Origin: DASSBG01 sp963800395
Lineage (GTDB): Bacteria; Pseudomonadota; Gammaproteobacteria; Xanthomonadales; Rhodanobacteraceae
Reading direction: 5' to 3'
Assembly (NCBI GenBank): GCA_963800395.1
Contig: CAWDBD010000008.1
Coordinates: 1-64,000, forward strand
DNA length: 64,000 nt
Shown here: in pieces, positions 37,891-47,195 of the stretch
How positions within the stretch are numbered: the first letter of the stretch is position 1
How the letters are laid out: the number at the start of each line of letters is the position of its first letter
Notes under the pieces: generated by a model
Told to the model about the DNA's origin: nothing
Databases searched by the model: none
Seen by the model: the letters and a program-made list of their open reading frames with translations, nothing else
Translations under genes and position numbers: made by a program

Positions 37891-40743
37891 CTACTTGGCG
37901 GATTCAGCTTTTTCCGGCGTGATCACTGCGCCATCGGCGTTGATCACTTCGACCTGGCCCAGCTTGAGGTCACGGATGGGCTTCTCGATCTTCTTCAGGT
38001 CGCCCACGATGACCCAAGTGAGGTGATCCGGGTGGATCACTTCCGTGGCGGCCGCACGGGCCTGATCGACAGTGACCGCGTCGGTCTTCTGCTTCAGGGT
38101 CTCGATATAGTCGTCGGGCCGGTCGTACTTGACGATACCGCTCATCGCGCCGAGCACCGCCGAGCCGGTCTCGAACTTGCCGGGCAGGCTGCGCACGTTC
38201 TTGGCCTTGATCTTCTGCACTTCGGCCTCGGTCACTGGCTTGTCGCCAACGATGGCCCTGGCTTCCTTGAGCACTTCACTGGCCGACGGGCCGGTCTTGT
38301 CGGTCTGCACCGGCGCATACATGGCGATGGCGCGTTGTCCGACGGCATTGGGCGAGAAGGCGAAGGCGCCGTAGGCCCAGTGCTTGTCCTCACGCAGGTT
38401 CATGTTGAGGCGCGAGGTGAACGTGCCGCCAAAAGCACCCAGCATGGTGTCGATGGCCATGTGGTTTTCGGCCTTGGTTGACGGCGCCACTTCACCGGCC
38501 AGGATCACGGTCTGCTGCGCGCCCGGTCGGTCGAGCAGGTAGACCCGCGGCTTGGCCGGCAGATCAACGTGGGCCAGGTTCTTGTGCGGTACCGCGCTGC
38601 TGGATGCCGACCAGCTGCCAAAGGCGGCGTTGAGCTTCGGCACGATGGCTTTCAGCGTGGTGTCACCGGCAACCAGCAGGGTGGCATTGTCGGGGCGGAT
38701 CCAGTCGCGCATGAAGCCGTGCATGTCGTCAGCGGTCAGCGACTTGATCGACGCCTCGGTACCCGAGCCGGTCAGAGGAATGCCGTAGGCATTGTTCTTG
38801 CCGAACAGCAGCGGCGGCAGGATGCGCAGGCCAAGCGCGGTCGGCTGGCTCTTTTCCTGGGCAATACGGGCCAGCCACTGGCCGCGGATGCGGCTGATGT
38901 CGGCCTCGCGGAATGCCGGGTTGCGCACGATGTCGGCATACAGGTCGAGCGAGGGCTCGAGATTGCTGTCCAGTGCGTTGAGCGAAACGCTGCAGGTATC
39001 CAGATCGCAGTCGCTGCCGATGCGCGCGCCCAGCCGCTCCTTGCGCTTGGCGATCTCGATCGAATCGAGGTCTCTGGTGCCTTCGTCCAGCATGCCCATG
39101 GTGAAGGCCGAGGTGCCCAGCTTGTGGCCCTGGTCGGCGGCATAGCCGGCGTCGAACATCATTTCCATGTGCACCACCGGAATGGTGTGGCGCTCGGCCA
39201 GCACGACCTTGATGCCGTTGTCCAGGGTGGCGTGCTGCAGTTTCGGGAAGCTCAGGTCCGGGTAGCTCGTGACCTGGGGGACACCGGTGCTGCGATCCAG
39301 GTCGCTGGCAACCGTGTGGTAATCACCCTTGGGCGTCAGCTTGTCTTGCGGGCGGCCCTTGGCAGCCGGCAGGCCGGCTGCCTTGGCCACGTCACCGGCC
39401 TTGATCTTGCCGGGCACGACGGTGAGTGTGTAGTCACCCTTCGACAGCCACTGGTCGGCGGCATTCCTGACAGCCTCGGGCGTGGCCTGCTCGACGTGCT
39501 TGTAATAGACCTTCCAGGCATCCGGATTGTTCTGGTAGACCTGACCTTCGGCCAGAGTGACGGCCTTGCCCGAAAAACCACCCACTTTTTCCAGACCACG
39601 AATGACGCCGCCCTGATAGATGGTCTTGGCGCGTGCCAGTTCGTCGGCGGTCGGGCCGTTCTTGAGGAATTTCTGCCATTCATCGGCAATGGCCGCTTCG
39701 ACCTTCTTCGGATCCTTGCCCTTCTTGACCATCACGCGCATGGTGACGCTGCCACCCAGCACATTGGCGCCGACGCCGGTCGAGACGCTGTCAGCCAGTT
39801 TGTCCTGATAGACAAGGCGCTGGTACAGGCGCGAGGTCTTGCCGCCACCAAGCACGGTGGTGGCCAGGTCCAGCAACGGCACCTGCGGGTTGCCGATGTT
39901 CGGGGTATTCCATTCACGGAAGATGGCCACTTGCGGCACGTTGTCGGTCATGGTGGCGTGGGTGGACTTCTCGCGCGCGGCAATCCAGGGCTGCGGACGC
40001 GGCACGCGCGGCCCGGCCGGGATGTCGCCGAAGTATTCCATCATTTTCTTCTTTGCCATTTCCGGCGTGATGTCGCCGGCCAGCACGACCACCGTGTTGG
40101 CGGCGCCGTAATAGTGACGGAACCAGTCCTTGACCGTTTTCAGCGACGCGGCATTGAGATCATCCATCGAGCCGATGGTGGAGTGGTGATAGGGATGATT
40201 GGCCGGATAGCTGTTGGCCAGCATGTTGGTGTAGACGCGGCCGTAGGGCTGGTTCTCGCCCTGGCGCTTCTCGTTCTGGACCACGCCGCGCTGCTCATCC
40301 AGCGCTTTCTGGTCGATGGCATCCAGCAGATGACCCATGCGGTCCGACTCCATCCACAGCGCCATGTCCAGCGCCGTTGTCGGCACGGTCTCGAAGTAGT
40401 TGGTGCGATCCAGCGACGTGGTGCCGTTCTGGTCGGTGGATCCCGCCAGCTCGAACGGCTTGAAATACTCGTCCTTGTGATTCTCCGAACCCTGGAACAT
40501 CAGATGCTCGAACAGGTGCGCAAAGCCGGTCTTGCCCTTGGGCTCATAGCTGGAACCGACGTGATACCAGACGCTCACGGCCACCACCGGTGCCTTGTGG
40601 TCCTCGTTGACCACCACGGTCAGGCCGTTGGGCAGGGTGAATCGGGTGTAGGGGATGTCCGGAGCATCACCGGCGCGAGCGGCGGGTAATGCAGCCAGCA
40701 GGCCGAAGGCCAGGCCGGCGAGCAGACTCAGGGGGCGATTCAT
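37891..40743 (-). CDS. Periplasmic M16 zinc metalloprotease (two-domain, insulinase family)
   Basis: A 950-residue secreted protease. Signal peptide at about 1-24 (LSLLAGLAFGLLAALPAARA). Zinc motif His76-x-x-Glu79-His80 in FAHLFEHLMFQG, with the distal Glu in the ALDEQRGVVQNEKRQ helix about 75 residues later. The second M16 half starts near residue 500 (LDNGIKVVLAERHTIPVVHM) and lacks the zinc motif, as usual. A linker with LGGGKTSRLYQRL lies in the first half. The start at 40,743 is set by the signal peptide; the open frame extends upstream only as an antisense shadow of the SDR gene. It probably degrades peptides in the periplasm. Confidence 0.93.
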   Translation of the reverse strand: MNRPLSLLAGLAFGLLAALPAARAGDAPDIPYTRFTLPNGLTVVVNEDHKAPVVAVSVWYHVGSSYEPKGKTGFAHLFEHLMFQGSENHKDEYFKPFELAGSTDQNGTTSLDRTNYFETVPTTALDMALWMESDRMGHLLDAIDQKALDEQRGVVQNEKRQGENQPYGRVYTNMLANSYPANHPYHHSTIGSMDDLNAASLKTVKDWFRHYYGAANTVVVLAGDITPEMAKKKMMEYFGDIPAGPRVPRPQPWIAAREKSTHATMTDNVPQVAIFREWNTPNIGNPQVPLLDLATTVLGGGKTSRLYQRLVYQDKLADSVSTGVGANVLGGSVTMRVMVKKGKDPKKVEAAIADEWQKFLKNGPTADELARAKTIYQGGVIRGLEKVGGFSGKAVTLAEGQVYQNNPDAWKVYYKHVEQATPEAVRNAADQWLSKGDYTLTVVPGKIKAGDVAKAAGLPAAKGRPQDKLTPKGDYHTVASDLDRSTGVPQVTSYPDLSFPKLQHATLDNGIKVVLAERHTIPVVHMEMMFDAGYAADQGHKLGTSAFTMGMLDEGTRDLDSIEIAKRKERLGARIGSDCDLDTCSVSLNALDSNLEPSLDLYADIVRNPAFREADISRIRGQWLARIAQEKSQPTALGLRILPPLLFGKNNAYGIPLTGSGTEASIKSLTADDMHGFMRDWIRPDNATLLVAGDTTLKAIVPKLNAAFGSWSASSSAVPHKNLAHVDLPAKPRVYLLDRPGAQQTVILAGEVAPSTKAENHMAIDTMLGAFGGTFTSRLNMNLREDKHWAYGAFAFSPNAVGQRAIAMYAPVQTDKTGPSASEVLKEARAIVGDKPVTEAEVQKIKAKNVRSLPGKFETGSAVLGAMSGIVKYDRPDDYIETLKQKTDAVTVDQARAAATEVIHPDHLTWVIVGDLKKIEKPIRDLKLGQVEVINADGAVITPEKAESAK

Positions 40744-40894
40744 GGGCAGTTCCTTGACATGAAAGAACGAACACCCTAGCCAGAGCCGCGCAGCTTGGCA
40801 ATGGCAACAAGTCATGGCTTGGGGACCCTGGAGACCGGGTGCGGCGTTTTGCATTATCCTGACCCGGTCCGACCATGCTGCGAAAGAGGTCGTC

Positions 40895-41593
40895 ATGCGC
40901 CATTGCCTGATTACCGGAGCCAATCGCGGACTGGGCCTTGCGCTCAGTCGCGACTTGCTGCAACGCGGCGCCCGCATCGTGGCCTGCTGTCGCGAGCCCG
41001 ATGCGGCCGATGCGCTGCAGGCGCTGCAGGCCGAATACCCGGGGCGCTTGCAGATCGAGGCCCTGGATGTCACCGACAACGCTGCCATGGCCGCATTGCA
41101 CGATCGGCTGAGGCAGGATTTCCGGCGTGTGGATCTGCTGATACACAATGCCGGCATCCTGGTATCCGGCGAGCGCTTCGGTAATGTCAGGGCTGATGAC
41201 CTTGCGCGCAGTTTCGCGGTCAATGCCAGCGCACCCCTGCTGCTGACCCAGGCACTGGCCGACCTGCTGAGGCAGGGCCATCAGCCACGCGTGCTGTGCA
41301 TTTCCAGCCAGCTGGGCTCGATTGCCCAGGCGTCGGCTTTCCGCACCGCCAGCTATGCCATGAGCAAGGCCGCGCTCAACATGGCGGTGAAGCGGCTTGA
41401 TGCGGAATTGTCCGGGCACGGCATCACCGTGCTGGCGGTGCATCCGGGCTGGCTCAAGACCCGCATGGGCGGTGACAACGCCACCCTCGATCCTGCCATC
41501 AGTGCGCGCATGTTGCTGGATCATCTTGCCCGTGTCGGGCCGGACGACGGCGGCCGGTTCCTGGCCTATGACGGAACCACGCTGCCCTGGTAG
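40895..41593 (+). CDS. SDR family oxidoreductase
   Basis: A 232-residue short-chain dehydrogenase. Cofactor motif TGANRGLG at about 7-14, HNAG near 87, catalytic Ser in CISSQLGSIAQ and Tyr-x3-Lys in YAMSKAALNMAVK. The ATG at 40,895 follows AAAGAGG. It resembles the C-factor/sniffer-type SDR group, whose substrates are poorly known. It is divergent from the M16 protease and convergent with trpC. No operon partner. Confidence 0.9.
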   Translation: MRHCLITGANRGLGLALSRDLLQRGARIVACCREPDAADALQALQAEYPGRLQIEALDVTDNAAMAALHDRLRQDFRRVDLLIHNAGILVSGERFGNVRADDLARSFAVNASAPLLLTQALADLLRQGHQPRVLCISSQLGSIAQASAFRTASYAMSKAALNMAVKRLDAELSGHGITVLAVHPGWLKTRMGGDNATLDPAISARMLLDHLARVGPDDGGRFLAYDGTTLPW

Positions 41594-41694
41594 TGACGCT
41601 GCGCAGAATCACGTCTGCCAGAGAGCCGCCATCAGTCCTGCTGGCTGGTTCTTGCCTTGTGCAGGACGCGTGCCGCGGGTCTGCCGGGCTTGAG

Positions 41695-42489
41695 TCAGGC
41701 GGTCGCGAACAGGCGCTTGAGCTCCGCACCGGGGTCGGGCGAGCGCATGAAGGTTTCGCCGACCAGAAAGGCTTCGATGCCGGCATCGCGCAGAAGCCTC
41801 ACGTCCTCGGGCGTACGAATGCCGCTTTCGCTGACCAGCAGCCTGTCGTAAGGCACCGAGTCACGCAGCGCGATGCTGGCCTCCAGCGAGGTCTGGAAGG
41901 TATGCAGGTTGCGGTTGTTGATTCCCAGCAGCGGTGCCGGCAAGGCCAGTGCGCGTTCCAGTTCCTCTTCGTCATGCACTTCCACCAGCACGTCCATGTC
42001 CAGATCGGCGGCCAGAAGGCTCAGTTCCAGCAAGGCGTCGTCAGCCAGTGCGGCAACGATGAGCAGGATGCAGTCCGCGCTGATCGAGCGTGCCTCCCAG
42101 ACCTGGTACGGATCGATCATGAAGTCCTTGCGCAGCACCGGCAGGCTGCAGGCTTCGCGTGCCTGGGTGAGAAAAGTTTCGCTGCCCTGGAAGAAATGCG
42201 CGTCGGTGAGTACCGAAAGGCAGCTCGCGCCCCCGGCCGCGTAGCTCCGGGCGATGTGGGCCGGATCAAAGTCTTCGCGAATCAGGCCCTTGCTGGGGCT
42301 GGCCTTTTTGATTTCGGCGATGACCGCCGGCTCGCCATTCTCGATACTCGCTTCCATGGCCGCGGCAAAACCGCGTGTGGGCGGCATGTCCTGGCAGTGC
42401 GCCTGCAGTTCACCTAGCGGCCGACGCCCGCGGCGCTCGAAAATCTCGTCCTGCTTTCGTTGCAGGATACGTTGAAGGATGTCTGACAT
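41695..42489 (-). CDS. trpC: Indole-3-glycerol phosphate synthase TrpC
   Basis: Fourth step of tryptophan synthesis, closing the indole ring; 264-residue TIM barrel. Characteristic segments: ILQRILQRKQDEIFERR at the N-terminus, VIAEIKKASPSKGLI with the catalytic Lys residues, LSVLTDAHFFQGS, VLRKDFMIDPYQVWEAR and LGINNRNLHTF. Single-function form, not fused to TrpF. It is 59 bases after trpD and ends the trpGDC unit. Confidence 0.96.
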   Translation of the reverse strand: MSDILQRILQRKQDEIFERRGRRPLGELQAHCQDMPPTRGFAAAMEASIENGEPAVIAEIKKASPSKGLIREDFDPAHIARSYAAGGASCLSVLTDAHFFQGSETFLTQAREACSLPVLRKDFMIDPYQVWEARSISADCILLIVAALADDALLELSLLAADLDMDVLVEVHDEEELERALALPAPLLGINNRNLHTFQTSLEASIALRDSVPYDRLLVSESGIRTPEDVRLLRDAGIEAFLVGETFMRSPDPGAELKRLFATA

Positions 42490-42548
42490 GCCGGATTCGC
42501 GGTTCGGGGCTCGGGTGTAGATTAACGCCTGAGCGGGATGCAGGGAAA

Positions 42549-43607
42549 TCAGTCGCCGCTTGCTTCGAGGGTCTGTGTAAAGCGGACGAACTCCTGCATT
42601 TTCGCGAGTGCCGCGCCGCTGCGTATCGCTTGCCTGGCGCGCTGGATGCCGTCCTCGATTGAAGCGGCCACATCAGCCGCGTACAGCGCCGCGCCGGCAT
42701 TCAGCGCAACGATATCCTGGGCAACACCCGCCTCGCCTTCGAGCACCGCTTGCACGGTGTGCCGCGACTGGTCGGCGTCTTCGACCCGCAGGTTGCGGCT
42801 GGAAGCCATGGTCAGGCCGAAGTCTTCAGGCTCGATCTCGTATTCGCGTACCTTGCCATCGCGCAGCTCGCCGACCAGGGTGCTCGCACCCAGCGAGATT
42901 TCGTCCAGGCCGTCGCGGCCGTACACGACCAGCGCACGCTTTGCCCCGAGGCGTTCCAGCACGCGCACCTGGATGCCGACCAGATCCTCGTGAAAAACGC
43001 CCATCAGGATATTGGGCGCCGCCGCCGGATTGGTCAGCGGACCCAGAATGTTGAACAGGCTCTTGACCCCCATTTCCTTGCGTACCGGCGCGACCACCTT
43101 CATCGCCGGGTGGTGGTTGGGCGCAAACATGAAACCGATGCCCGTTTTGGCAAAGCAGGCTGCAACCTGCGCGGGTGCCAGGTCAATGCGCGCACCCAGT
43201 GCCTCGAGCAGGTCGGCGCTGCCCGATTTGGACGATACGCTGCGGCCACCGTGCTTGGCGACCTTGGCGCCCGCCGCCGCTGCCACGAACATGGCCGTGG
43301 TGGAAATATTGAAAGTGCTGGCACCGTCGCCGCCAGTACCCACGATATCCACGAAGCCGTCGTTGTCGGCCACCTCGACCGGCGTCGCCAGCTCACGCAT
43401 GACCCGCGCCGCGCCAGTGATCTCGTCGATGGTCTCCTTCTTCACGCGCAGGCCGGCAATAATCGCCGCCGTCATCAGCGGACTCACCTGGCCGGCCATG
43501 ATCTGGCGCATCAGAGAGACCATCTCGTCATGGAAAATCTCGCGATGCTCGATGATGCGCTTGAGCGCCTGTTGTGCTGTAAAGCTCATGTCGCCTTGCA
43601 TGCTCAT
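42549..43607 (-). CDS. trpD: Anthranilate phosphoribosyltransferase TrpD
   Basis: Transfers phosphoribosyl from PRPP to anthranilate; 352 residues. Family motifs: DIVGTGGDGASTFNIST for PRPP binding, KHGGRSVSSKSGSADLLEALG and the substrate region FAPNHHPAM. The start ATG 43,607 overlaps the trpG stop as ATGA; Met7 (MSFTAQQAL) is an alternative. Position between trpG and trpC is standard. Confidence 0.96.
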   Translation of the reverse strand: MSMQGDMSFTAQQALKRIIEHREIFHDEMVSLMRQIMAGQVSPLMTAAIIAGLRVKKETIDEITGAARVMRELATPVEVADNDGFVDIVGTGGDGASTFNISTTAMFVAAAAGAKVAKHGGRSVSSKSGSADLLEALGARIDLAPAQVAACFAKTGIGFMFAPNHHPAMKVVAPVRKEMGVKSLFNILGPLTNPAAAPNILMGVFHEDLVGIQVRVLERLGAKRALVVYGRDGLDEISLGASTLVGELRDGKVREYEIEPEDFGLTMASSRNLRVEDADQSRHTVQAVLEGEAGVAQDIVALNAGAALYAADVAASIEDGIQRARQAIRSGAALAKMQEFVRFTQTLEASGD

Positions 43608-44209
43608 GCGGCCTGCGGCAGGGCCTGGCCCAGAAAGTTGCGCAGCAGGTCGTGGCCGTGGCGGGTGAGGATGGATTCGGGATGGAACTGCACCCCTTCG
43701 ATGGGCAGACTCTTGTGCCTGAGTCCCATGATCTCATCCAGGCTTCCGTCCGCCTGCTCGGTCCAGGCGGTGACTTCCAGGCAGTCCGGGACGGTGCTCT
43801 TGTCCACGACCAGCGAGTGGTAGCGCGTGGCCTCGAACGGATCCGGCAGATGGGCAAACACCCCGACCCCGCGATGGTGCACCGGCGAGGTCTTGCCATG
43901 CATGATGTGCCCGGCACGGACAACCTTGCCGCCGAACACCTGGCCAATGGCCTGGTGACCGAGGCAGACGCCGAAGATCGGCACCTCGCCGGCCATGTGT
44001 TGCAGGACATCCATGGACACGCCCGAGTCGTCCGGGGTACCCGGCCCCGGAGAAATCATGATGCGCGCCGGCGCCAATGCGCGAATGCCGGCGACGTCAA
44101 TGGCATCGTTGCGCACCACCTTGACCTGTTGCCCGAGTTCGCCCAGGTATTGCACCAGATTGAAGGTGAAGCTGTCGTAGTTGTCGATCATCAACAGCAT
44201 GCGCTGCAT
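43604..44209 (-). CDS. trpG: Anthranilate synthase component II (TrpG/PabA amidotransferase)
   Basis: Glutamine amidotransferase subunit, 201 residues, supplying ammonia to TrpE. Class I triad: Cys in FGVCLGHQAIGQ near residue 79, and His-x-Glu in GVQFHPESIL near 172. The N-terminus LLMIDNYDSFTFNLVQYL is diagnostic. In many gammaproteobacteria this subunit also serves PabB. The start is 44,209 or the Met three codons later. It overlaps trpD by 4 bases. Confidence 0.95.
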   Translation of the reverse strand: MQRMLLMIDNYDSFTFNLVQYLGELGQQVKVVRNDAIDVAGIRALAPARIMISPGPGTPDDSGVSMDVLQHMAGEVPIFGVCLGHQAIGQVFGGKVVRAGHIMHGKTSPVHHRGVGVFAHLPDPFEATRYHSLVVDKSTVPDCLEVTAWTEQADGSLDEIMGLRHKSLPIEGVQFHPESILTRHGHDLLRNFLGQALPQAA

Positions 44210-44279
44210 CCGGAGGCAGAGGGTGGAACGGACATTTTATGGGCGCGTGCTGTTGGCGTACAGAGCGGCAGTGGCATGG

Positions 44280-45308
44280 TCAGTTTCCAGCCGCCGCTTG
44301 CGACAGCTCGCGCCACAGGTCATCGCGGTGCCAGACGCGGTTGTCGCCCTGCTCTGCCGCGCGCACCAGCTCGATCAGACGCGCGTTGGCCGGAGCGCGC
44401 AGGCCATTGGCCTGAGCCAGACGCACCACCTCGCCATTGAGATACTCGATCTCGGTGGGCCGTCCGGCAGCGAGATCTTCCCAGGTCGACGAGCGCGCCA
44501 GCGGATCAATCGCCAGCAGGCTGCGTGCGACCAGACGGAATACGAGATCGGGCGCACGCAAAAGCCGGGGCAGCCATCCGGGCGGTAGCGGGGACAGGCG
44601 TGCGGGACGGATATCGGCCGCGGACAACGCACGCAGTGCCTCGTCCTGCAGCAGCGCCAGGCATCGGCGATAGGCGCGTCGCGCCAGCTCGTCGCGCAGT
44701 GGCAGATCCGACAGGGCATTGACGGCGTTGTTGAGGTTCCACAGCATCTTGGCCCACTGGACTTCGTGCATGTCAGTGCGTTGCTCCAGTGGCAGACCCG
44801 CCGCTGCAAAGGCCGGCAGAAACGGAGCCAATGCCGGATGTTGCTCGACCATCAGGCTGCCGGATGTCGCGCGGTGCAACCAGCCGTGCCCGCGATGCAC
44901 GACATTGAAGGCCACCATGCCCGCCAACACCGTCTGCTTCGGCATGTGCCGGCGCAGCATGTCGGCATTGCGAACGCCGTTCTGAATACTCAACACGACC
45001 GCATCGGCACTTACTGCCGGCGCCAACTGCCTGGCAAGCGCTTCGGTATCACCGGACTTGACGGTAACCAATACCAGTTGCGCCGATTCGATCGCCTTGA
45101 TGTCGGTAGCAAAATCAAGCGATTCGGGCTCCAGCCGGAGCTCGCCGCCGTCCAGGTCAGTCAGCAGCAGGCCGTATTCGGCGAGCAGGGCGCGGGTTCG
45201 CTCGCGACCAAGCAAAGTGACGCGAGCCGCATCATGGAGCTGCCCGCCGACAAAGCAGCCGATGCTGCCGGCACCGGCTACGGCAATGCGGGGAAGCGGA
45301 TCATTCAT
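44280..45308 (-). CDS. 2-dehydropantoate 2-reductase family protein (PanE/ApbA)
   Basis: A 342-residue NADPH-dependent reductase. The N-terminal Rossmann motif is GAGSIGCFVGG (about 11-21), with VTVKSGDT and SIQNGV typical of ketopantoate reductases. The catalytic Lys is in QWAKMLWNLNNAVNAL near residue 193, and a late Glu is in RPTEIEYLNGEVVRLA. It lies between trpE and trpG on the same strand, which is unusual for a pantothenate gene and may be only positional. A related oxidoreductase with another keto-acid substrate cannot be excluded. Confidence 0.85.
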   Translation of the reverse strand: MNDPLPRIAVAGAGSIGCFVGGQLHDAARVTLLGRERTRALLAEYGLLLTDLDGGELRLEPESLDFATDIKAIESAQLVLVTVKSGDTEALARQLAPAVSADAVVLSIQNGVRNADMLRRHMPKQTVLAGMVAFNVVHRGHGWLHRATSGSLMVEQHPALAPFLPAFAAAGLPLEQRTDMHEVQWAKMLWNLNNAVNALSDLPLRDELARRAYRRCLALLQDEALRALSAADIRPARLSPLPPGWLPRLLRAPDLVFRLVARSLLAIDPLARSSTWEDLAAGRPTEIEYLNGEVVRLAQANGLRAPANARLIELVRAAEQGDNRVWHRDDLWRELSQAAAGN

Positions 45309-45393
45309 GCGTACATGGTACCGCCAGCACCCGAGTCATGCCGGACGCCGGCCCATTGCGTGGACGGGTACCGGCCTGCACGCTTTGCCGGCG

Positions 45394-46869
45394 CTACAGG
45401 CCGCGAGCCGCTTCGGCCACGGCCCGAAACAGGGCGCGGCCCTTGTTCATCGTTTCCTCCCACTCGGTGGCGGGGTCGGAGTCGTAGACGATGCCGGCGC
45501 CGGCTTGCACATGCAGCTGGCCGTCGTGGATGACCGCGGTGCGAATGGCGATGGCGGTATCGGCATCACCCCACCAGCCGATCCAGCCAATGGCGCCGGC
45601 GTAGATGTTGCGCTTGCACGGTTCCAGTTCCTGGATGATCTCCAGAGCGCGAACCTTGGGTGCACCGCTCAGCGTTCCGGCGGGAAAGGTGGCCTTGAGA
45701 ACGTCCATGTAGCCGAGGCCGTCACGGACGGTGCCTTCGACCTGGGAGACGATGTGCATGACGTGCGAATAGCGTTCGATGGCAAACGAGTCGCTCAGCT
45801 CGACGCTGCCCGTTTCGCAGATGCGGCCAATGTCATTGCGGCCCAGGTCAATCAGCATCACGTGCTCGGCACGCTCCTTGGGATCGGCCAGGAGCTCGGC
45901 CTCCAGCGCCCGGTCCTCGGCTTCGTCCTTGCCACGGGGCCGGGTGCCGGCCAGTGGCCGCACGACGACCTTGCCGTCTTTCAGCCGTGCCAGGATCTCC
46001 GGCGAAGAGCCGACAATCTGCGTGTCGCCAAGGTCGAAGAAATACATGTACGGCGAGGGGTTCAGGGCGCGCAGCGCGCGATACACGTCCACCGGGCGCG
46101 AATCGAAGGGCACGCTGAGCCGTTGCGACGGCACCACCTGGAAAATGTCGCCGGCGCGGATGTACTCCTTGGCGCGCTCGACCATGGCCTCGAACGCCTC
46201 GCGCGTGAAGGACGACTTGAAATCGGCCTCGTCCAGCGGTTTGGGGTGCTGGGTTTCGGGATAGGTGGATCCCGAGCGGCGCAGGCTGAATACCAGCTCT
46301 TCCAGGCGGCGCTGTGCGCGCGCCCAGGCCTGTTCCTGCGACGGGTCGGCATGCACGATCAGGTACAGACGGCCCCGGAGGTTGTCGAACACGGCGACCT
46401 CTTCGGCCAGCATCAGCAGTACGTCGGGCGTACCCAGTTCGTCGGGCGGGTGCTGGCGGGCAAGGCGTGGCTCGATATAGGCAATGGTCTCGAAGCCGAA
46501 ATAGCCGACCAGGCCACCGGTGAAGGCCGGTAGTTCCGGCAGGCGCGGCACGTCATGCTGCTGGCGCAGGCGCTCGATTTCCGCCAGCGGATCATCCACC
46601 TCGCGCGAATCGGTGACCTCGCCATAGTCCTCGGTTTCCAGGGTATGGCCGCGCAGCTTGTAGACGCGTTTTGCCGGCAGACCGATAATCGAGTGGCGGC
46701 CCCAGTTGTCGCCGCCCTCCACCGATTCCAGCAGAAAGGTGTAGGGGCCATCGGCCAGCTTGAGGTACACCGACAAGGGTGTATCAAGATCGGAAAAAAC
46801 CTCGCGCACCAGCGGGATGCGCGTATGGCCGGCTGCAGCGAGTTCGTCGAATTGGGCTTGAGTGAGCAC
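45394..46869 (-). CDS. trpE: Anthranilate synthase component I (TrpE)
   Basis: Chorismate-utilising enzyme making anthranilate with TrpG; 491 residues from the chosen GTG at 46,869. That start gives the usual opening (LTQAQFDELAAAGHTRIPLV); the frame extends to another GTG at 46,953, adding a short Cys-rich piece without family likeness. Feedback-site-like LLESVEGGDNWGRHSIIGL is near residue 55. The chorismate-binding core has FQVVPSQRLS, RPLAGTRPRGKDEAED, LIDLGRNDIGR, and TFPAGTLSGAPKVRALEII. It is separated from trpG by the PanE-like gene. Confidence 0.95.
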   Translation of the reverse strand: MLTQAQFDELAAAGHTRIPLVREVFSDLDTPLSVYLKLADGPYTFLLESVEGGDNWGRHSIIGLPAKRVYKLRGHTLETEDYGEVTDSREVDDPLAEIERLRQQHDVPRLPELPAFTGGLVGYFGFETIAYIEPRLARQHPPDELGTPDVLLMLAEEVAVFDNLRGRLYLIVHADPSQEQAWARAQRRLEELVFSLRRSGSTYPETQHPKPLDEADFKSSFTREAFEAMVERAKEYIRAGDIFQVVPSQRLSVPFDSRPVDVYRALRALNPSPYMYFFDLGDTQIVGSSPEILARLKDGKVVVRPLAGTRPRGKDEAEDRALEAELLADPKERAEHVMLIDLGRNDIGRICETGSVELSDSFAIERYSHVMHIVSQVEGTVRDGLGYMDVLKATFPAGTLSGAPKVRALEIIQELEPCKRNIYAGAIGWIGWWGDADTAIAIRTAVIHDGQLHVQAGAGIVYDSDPATEWEETMNKGRALFRAVAEAARGL

Positions 46870-47195
46870 GTGACCGTCAGGGCGCTGGGGGAAACGGCAA
46901 CGATAGCAGTGTTTGCACGATCGATGAACGACCGGGAGCACCTGCGTTGCCACAAGGCGGCGGCATGCCCACGTAGCGGTATCGATCAGGCGCCGTCCGG
47001 GCAGGCATGGCCCCTGCCGCTCGCGGGGTCGCCATGCGCCACTGCCGTGTTCGGGATCAAACAGTTGGTGCTGCCGATCCTGGCCGAGACATGGCCTGGG
47101 TTACACTGGCCGGAAACGCAACCGGCCGGTCTGCGCCTGCCCGGCGCGGCATGCAAGCTGATGCCGGTGCGGGATTTCATCAGAGGTTTTTGACG

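Noticed and set aside
38569..40689. 706-codon plus-strand frame across the M16 protease
   Set aside because: Antisense shadow with no signal peptide, ribosome site or motifs.
46870..46953. N-terminal TrpE extension with a Cys cluster as a possible metal site
   Set aside because: The family start fits GTG 46,869 and the extension resembles nothing; it is probably untranslated.
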